Translations under genes and position numbers: made by a program
Shown here: positions 31,865-37,687 of the stretch, in pieces
How the letters are laid out: each line of letters begins with the position of its first letter
How positions within the stretch are numbered: position 1 is the first letter of the stretch
The notes under the pieces: generated by a model
Databases searched by the model: none
Seen by the model: only the letters and a program-made list of their open reading frames with translations
Told to the model about the DNA's origin: nothing
NCBI GenBank assembly: GCA_010015655.1
Contig: ML976707.1
Location: 466,973-504,659, forward strand
Origin: Bimuria novae-zelandiae CBS 107.79
Taxonomy: Eukaryota > Ascomycota > Dothideomycetes > Pleosporales > Didymosphaeriaceae
Direction of reading: 5' to 3'
DNA: 37,687 nucleotides

Positions 31865-34197
31865 ATGGGATTCGCCAGCAAGACTAAGCAGCTCGTTGCT
31901 GAGGATCACACCATCCAGCGCGTGCGAAGAGATGGTGCCAGAGCTGCTCGTGCCCTTCCGAGAGTAACGGGCAAGTATCTCGTCGATAAGGTGCCTGTGG
32001 TGCAATGGGCCCCGCAGTACAATCCACGATGGCTCCTCAACGATGCTCTGGCGGGCATCACCGTCGGCGTGCTGCTCATTCCTCAGGCTTTGGCCTACGC
32101 GAAGATTGCAACGATTCCGGGAGAGTTTGGTCTCATGAGCAGGTTTGCATCACCTGGACTACTTGGAGAAGTTGTCACTGACTATTTGCAGCTGGCTGCC
32201 CAACTTCTTGTACTTCTTCATGGGTACATCGAAAGGTGAGCGAGTCGAACACTAGGAGTTCCGTACAATGAGATGTTATCGAGGCGCTGTACAGTCGTAG
32301 ATTTCGTGCGGAAGCTCGTGGTTTTGTGCCTGGGCCTTAGACGGCTCGATCGAACGATACTGACGAGCAGCACAGACATGTCGACTGGTCCTACCTCGCT
32401 GATGGGGCTCCTCACGGCAGAGATTGTGCGTGACTACACCAGCGAAGGGTTCTCTGCGCAGTCCATTGCCTCTATGGTGGCCATGTGCGTCGGCATCTAT
32501 TGCCTTGTCATCGGCGGACTCAAATTGGGTTTTCTACTTGAGTTCGTTTCCGAGCCGGTTCTACATGGCTTCATCTCAGCAGCTGGCATTGTGATCATGC
32601 TCGGTCAGATTCCGTCACTCTTTGGTGTCAAGGTTGGATCAGGCACAGCGAATATCATCCACGACCTCGTTACGCAGATACCAGTGAGTTACCCCAGTGC
32701 AGCAACACTTGTGTGCATCACTGAATCTGTCTAGGACTTCAAACCGCCTACCGTTGGTATCGGCTTCGGTAGCATCTTTCTCCTCATTGCACTGCAGAAG
32801 TTGGGTCAGAAGTGGGGAAGCAAGAACAAAGCGGTCTGGTTTATTGCTCTGGCTCGTAGTGCAATTGTCCTCGTACTCTTCACTGGCATCTCATACGCAG
32901 TGAACAAGAACATCGACCTTAAAAACGACGATCCAGTGTGGGAATTGAGCAAGGTTAAGGTACGTACTTGACGACCTCAGGAGCAATGCGATACCTTTTG
33001 ATTGATAGCACAAGCCTTGCTAACGTGTTTCTGTAGTCGGACGGTATCAGCGCCCCGAAGATGCCGCCCAACGCACTCTTCTCTAGAGTCTTTCCTCGCG
33101 CCGTCGCACCCTTCCTGGCTGCCGTGATCGAACACCTTGCCATCGCCAAAGCCTTCGCCCGTAGGAACGGATATGTCATCGACCCCGCCCAAGAGCTCGT
33201 CTACCTGGGCGTCACAAACTTCTTCAACAGCTTCTTCTCTGCCATGCCCGTCGGCGGCGCCATGTCTCGCACAGCCGTCAACTCATCCGCGGGCGTGAAA
33301 TCCCCTGCCTACGCCATCGTCGCCGGCGGTGTTGTCATACTCTCCATCTTCGAGCTCAGCTCCGCGCTCTTCTGGATCCCCAAAGCCACCCTCGCCGCCA
33401 TCATCGTCACCGCCGTGTGGTCCATCCTCTCCCCACCCAAGGTATTCTGGCACTTCTGGAAGGTGTCCCTCGTCGACTTCATCGCGGCCATGCTCGCCTT
33501 CTGGCTCACGCTCTTCGAGTCCAGCGAGATCGGCATCGGCTGCGCGGTCGCCTTCCAGCTCGTCTACCACATCCTCTGCACGGCGTTTGCGCGTGTGCGC
33601 CGCGTCACGGCGCTCCCCTACAACATAGATCCCGCTCTCACCGATGTCCCGGCCAACACGCTCGTGTTTAAGCCCCACACCTCGCTCATCTTCTACAACG
33701 CCTTCAGCACCACCACGCAGGTCTTCGACGCTATCCAGACCTACGCCTCAGGTGAACACGTCTCTTTTGAAGTCGCTCGTGCGACCCGCACTTGGAGCAC
33801 CACTGGTGAGCGCCGCGCCAACGAGCTGCGCAAGCAAGCTGGCATCGTCCTCGAACCCGCGCGTCTCCGTGTCGTCGTCGTCGACATGAGCATGGTCACC
33901 ACGGTCGACACCACAGGCCTCACCGCGCTGCAGGATCTCAAGGCGGACGTGGAGAGGTACGCAGGCAAAGCGGCAGAAGTGCGCTTCGCGAACGTGTATC
34001 CGAGTGTGAGGGAACGCTTCGAGCGGTTTGGATGGAGCCTGTGGGATAGCGAGATGGATTTCCATCACGGCATGGTGGTCGAGGAGAGGAAGGGGAACGC
34101 GGTGTTTGAGTCGGTGTCTAAGGCCGTGAGGCAGAGGCGTATGGGTGCCGAGAATGAGCCTGAAGAGTTTATGGTTGTGGGGTCGGAGAAGGTTTGA
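31865..34197 (+). CDS. SulP family anion permease (sulfate permease type) with STAS domain
   Basis: Five exons (31865-32142, 32192-32235, 32376-32683, 32735-32959, 33037-34197) encode 671 residues. Introns are 49, 140, 51 and 77 bases, with GT..AG ends, and all keep frame. The SulP signature region is LLNDALAGITVGVLLIPQAL-AYAKIA (residues 57-82), followed by WLPNFLYFFMGTSKDMSTGP across two splice sites. Further hydrophobic segments continue to about residue 475. A conserved stretch, AMPVGGAMSRTAVN, lies at about 354-367. The cytoplasmic STAS domain spans about 493-630 and includes VVVDMSMVTTVDTTGLTAL. Such proteins import sulfate by proton symport at the plasma membrane; related members move other anions. 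At 671 residues it is shorter than the main yeast and Aspergillus sulfate permeases (over 800), mainly at the N-terminus and after STAS, so the substrate is open. Confidence 0.93.
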
Positions 34198-36122
34198 GGC
34201 GTGTAATGCCTAAGGCGGAGGGGAGGTGTCAGTCGCTTCTGCTGCGCGGGCGAGGGGGGTTTGAGTTTTGTTTTTCGTGACGTGTTCTGTCTGTTCTTTT
34301 CCTAGCACGTTGCGGGCAACAGTGAGGAGGTCGTTGTTATGTGTTAAATTGTCTTGCTGCTTCGTTCATTCATTTGTTCGCTCGTTTGCTGTTGCTTATA
34401 CGCGCTTAACGCTTACGATCATTATGACTATCTTCGCGTACGCCTTGCTCCCCCTCACCCCGTGATTATGAATAAAGCTGTTACGCTTGAGCTGGTAGCA
34501 TTTTTCGGGACTATAGTCATCGAGCTTCTCTAGCAGAGTGCAGTGTTAAGTCTAGTTCTTGGTACCTGCCATGTATGAAGCGCAAGAGGAAAGTGTCATC
34601 TAAACAAAAAAAAAACCCCAGCTACTAGTCAGTCGCTATCAAATGATGGTGGTACTTCATGACGCAGTGGCTAGGTTTATCGATGTCGGTCCATGATACT
34701 AGGGGGCGTATTCTCATTTCAGCACGTATCGCGGGCATTTTGAGAAGGGAGGAGATGCGAGTTGGTGTTGTACAGTAAAGTGGAAAAAATTTGCCTTTTG
34801 GCGTATTTTGAGGTGGTTTTCGAAAGGGCTTGCTATGTGGTTGCGCTTGTGGTTGAGGAGGCGAATTTATCCAAGGCCGTGCTCGTCGGCGGAATGAAGT
34901 GGGTAACATCGCGAAGCCGGTCCGAATGTAGAAGAAAGAGAATGGGGTACGAGAATACACGATAGCGCTGGAGAATTAGCTGAGCTAAAGCAACATTGTC
35001 GTGACGAACTGGATGTTCGCGGATTTCCGGATTTCCAGATTGCTGTTGTAAAGAGCGGACGGGAATATAGGAGTAGTTCATTTCCATGAGCAGTTTTAGG
35101 GTTTAGAATTCGGGACTCACACATTTATATTAGTATATGTATGACGTGAATATGACACTAATAATGGGCAGAAGAGAGGGAACACAAGTTTGTTTCTATC
35201 GTGACCATGTACCAAGACAAGAGCTCAACGAGTCGAAAATCACCACTCTGTCAGCTATAGATTTTTCTCGTGTAGCCAGGAGATTTTTCGGAGGTACTTC
35301 AGCAGGACTTTGAAGCAGTTGAAATCATTTGGACTTACAATGGTTGTTCGCGTGGAAAACATAAACTTAGTGGACGTGAAGGAATTGCCATTTCATCAGC
35401 GACATCTCCAAATTACGCAAACCAAATTCAACTTGATTGACATCTATTCAAAGTTACTGTGACTTCGCGTGAAGACGTCTCTATCAAAGGAAACAGTAGT
35501 CGGAGCTGCGTCTTGGCATCGGAGAATTCACCGCTCAAACTATCATAGGCGGCGTCCAACTAAGAGCACGACTTGTACATCATGCAGCTTGAATTTCAAC
35601 CCCATTCTTGAGAACGCACAACGCTACCGGCTTTGAACATACGTTCTGGCAAGGGGTTGTCCCCTGAAAGGAAGGCGATTGCGACCTGCCCCGCAACCAA
35701 GAGTCTTGGAAACAGCAACACGCGACAACACCCAGAATTCGGTGCAGGTTACGGATGTAGAAACGGCACATTTCTCACGCCCTGGTCCGGTATACTTTCG
35801 GTCGAGGCCCTCTTATCGCTGCTGTCATGTCAATCATACCCGCTGCGACATCGGATACTGGATACACTTCTGTTGGAGACGCAGGATGCTTGGCGTGATA
35901 GATACCGAAGTTTTAGCCCGCAATTTCGACTGACGATGGATCAGCATTAGGCATTTTGCGATTTAATAGTTGTGGCCTCGATGCGAGAGGTCTGTTGAGA
36001 GGGTACTCCAGGGCTTCCGCATGGTCCCGTGACTTGTTAAATGGATACCCATAAATCCGTTATCTGCAATATGTCGTCGGACGACTTCCCACCCTTGTCA
36101 AAACCTCAGGGCTGTGCTCAAG
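34198..36122. other. Intergenic region of about 1.9 kb
   Basis: No gene is recognised. It contains a run of ten A near 34606 and several short open frames without family features on either strand. Composition is ordinary, with no RIP signature and no clear repeat. Confidence 0.45.
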
Positions 36123-37349
36123 ATGAGGTCTCCCACCGGTATTCTTCTGAGCGCAAGTGCTCTTCTCAGTGCATCATGCATCAAAGCACAAGATATTTCC
36201 GAAGAGGTGTTTGCGGCCATTGACAAGCAGGATGACGGTCTCCGGACTGTGAACAAGGAAGTAAGTACTCTACCTAAGATGTAAAGAGTCCTGGAGCTGA
36301 CAGGGCCAAGATCTGGGAAAACCCTGAACTGGGGTACCAGGAAGTGCACGCACACAAGACACTCACGGATTTCTTAGAAGAGCAGGGATTCAACGTGACC
36401 CGGAGCGCGTACAATATCAGCACTGCTTTTCGTGCGGAGTACTCCAACGCGAAGGGCCAGCTGTTTCGTTCAATTCCAAATTCGATGCGCTTCCTGGGAT
36501 TGGTCATTCGTGTGGGCACAACTTAATTGCGACGATCGGTATTGCTGCCGCGATCGGTGTCAAGGAGGCTTTGGAAAACCAGGGCGTCTCTGGTAAGGTA
36601 GTGTAAGCGTCAATGCATCATAACTTTGCAACTGTGCTCTGCTGATCATTCGTAGGCTCATGGGTACACCCGCAGAAGAGTCCTTGGGTGGGAAAATTAA
36701 ACTCCTTGAAGCTGGCGCATACGATGGCCCCGACTGCAGTTTGATGGCTCATCCCGGCAACAATGCTTACGCATCGTATGGCCGCACGCTGGCGTCCTGG
36801 AGAGCTAACGTCACTTGGAGTGGTGAAGCTGCCCATGCAGCAGCCGCACCTTACATGGGACGCAACGCACTTGACGGTTTCGTATCTGCGTATTCCAGCA
36901 CTGGGCTGTACCGCCAGCAGCTCATGGGGACGGACCCCGAGACTGCGAATTTCACCATCACCGCGCCCGAGGATGATGATGGAGTGGCAGCGGCATCTTC
37001 CGACCAGGGTAATGTATCGTGGTTTCTTCCAGCGATACAAGTCGAATTTCCTGTGGGGGGCACAACGCTGGGTTCCGCGAGCTTGCCGGAACTGTAGGTC
37101 TTCCCTGAAATTTCGTATCGTTATAACCTTTCGCTGACTTCGGAGCAGGATTTCGCCCATGAGCAAGCCATCAAGACGGCGAAAGTGCTTGCTTTGACGG
37201 GGCTATAGGTTCTACAGAATGAAACTTTTGCCGAGCAGATGTGGGACGAGTGGGAGGCCATGATCGCTGAGATATCGGTTGGACTGGGCCAGGGCAGCGG
37301 AAATTCTTCGGGGAGTGAGAGGAGGCGGAGTGTTGCACACGTGCACTAA
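36123..37349 (+). pseudogene. M20 family peptidase/amidohydrolase gene, disrupted
   Basis: An ATG at 36123 starts a probable signal peptide (MRSPTGILLSASALLSASC). Intron 1 (36261-36310, GTAAGT..CCAAG) joins VNKE to IWENPELGYQEVHAHK. At about 36455-36460 one base is missing: YSNAKG is in one frame and the zinc-site region PAVSFNSKFDALPGIGHSCG in the next. Intron 2 (36603-36655) correctly joins GKVV to LMGTPAEES, which carries the catalytic Glu. The dimerisation domain follows (MAHPGNN, WSGEAAHAAAAPYMGRNAL). After SASLPEL the junction to DFAHEQAIKTAKVLALTGL cannot be spliced in frame without a stop, and TAG at 37206-37208 interrupts the tail, whose frame ends at 37349. Three independent lesions make this a pseudogene of a secreted ACY1L2-like amidohydrolase. 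Confidence 0.8.
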
Positions 37350-37687
37350 AACAGTCAGTTGTCTTGGTGGCCTAGTGGAGGTAGGAAGGTTGATGTGCCT
37401 ATGATATTGATGAGATACGAGTTGAGGAAAGATAGGAAAGTATCGCAAGTACTCTCCCATGTCGTCTCAACTGATAGATTATATGCTGACGCATAAAATC
37501 CGCGACCCTTGGCACCGGAATATGAGCACCAAGGTCTCCTATGCCATAAGCTACAGGTTTTTTTCCTGCGCGCCTGTTCTATAGGTATCGGAACACCTTT
37601 ACCAACTTCTGAATTTTGAGAACCTGTTGAAATCTGTATATTTTTCATTAGATTCAATCTTGAAATCACCTGAAACCTATCTCTAAG
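37350..37687. other. Terminal stretch, no gene recognised
   Basis: Ordinary composition. A 104-codon open frame on the minus strand has no recognisable feature and no supporting context. Confidence 0.4.

Noticed and set aside
34625..34960. 111-codon open frame on the minus strand
   Set aside because: No domain, no convincing start context or intron; it resembles random open sequence.
37355..37669. 104-codon open frame on the minus strand at the window end
   Set aside because: No family feature; composition looks non-coding.
1..37687. tRNA or rRNA genes
   Set aside because: No cloverleaf with A and B boxes and no rRNA-like stretch was noticed by eye; a covariance-model scan would be needed to exclude a tRNA with certainty.

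Overview
The window looks like nuclear DNA of a filamentous ascomycete (Pezizomycotina, possibly Dothideomycetes). The genes carry short introns, mostly 44-83 bases, with GT..AG ends and CTAAC/CTGAC-like branch sites. The products are typical of such fungi: a Zn2Cys6 regulator, a sedolisin, an NmrA-like reductase and a SulP permease. Gene-bearing DNA of balanced composition alternates sharply with very AT-rich, TpA-rich blocks. Those blocks are Fot1/pogo-like DNA transposons ruined by C-to-T and G-to-A changes, as expected from repeat-induced point mutation (RIP).

Layout. 1-~340: 3' end of a GC-balanced Fot1/pogo transposon. 381-2269: RIP-degraded Fot1-like element with 70-base terminal inverted repeats (TIRs). 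2437-3171: DJ-1/PfpI protein gene (-), with a 317-base MITE-like element just upstream. 4257-6260: large membrane protein. 6654-7384: broken glutathione S-transferase. 7600-8593: frameshifted gene of unknown function. 9478-11260 and 11548-13693: two more dead pogo-like elements. 14112-15963: secreted sedolisin. 16370-17561: NmrA-like reductase. 17829-19981: Zn2Cys6 transcription factor. 20314-22377 and 23153-25543: two minus-strand genes of unknown function. 26832-30600: second copy of the 70-base-TIR family, inverted relative to the first and split by a further pogo-like element (27197-29116). 31865-34197: SulP sulfate-type permease. 36123-37349: broken M20 peptidase/amidohydrolase gene.

How it fits together. 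No multi-gene defence, biosynthetic or mobile-cargo system is evident. The three plus-strand genes from 14112 to 19981 (secreted protease, reductase, Zn2Cys6 regulator) are the only plausible functional neighbourhood, and that link is weak. The strongest material is the transposon archaeology. It includes a nested insertion whose TA target site can be reconstructed against the undisrupted sister copy, TIRs that stayed intact while the interiors were mutated, and unequal iteron numbers at the two ends of one element. Exon coordinates were worked out by eye from reading frame, splice motifs and family resemblance; no database search was run.
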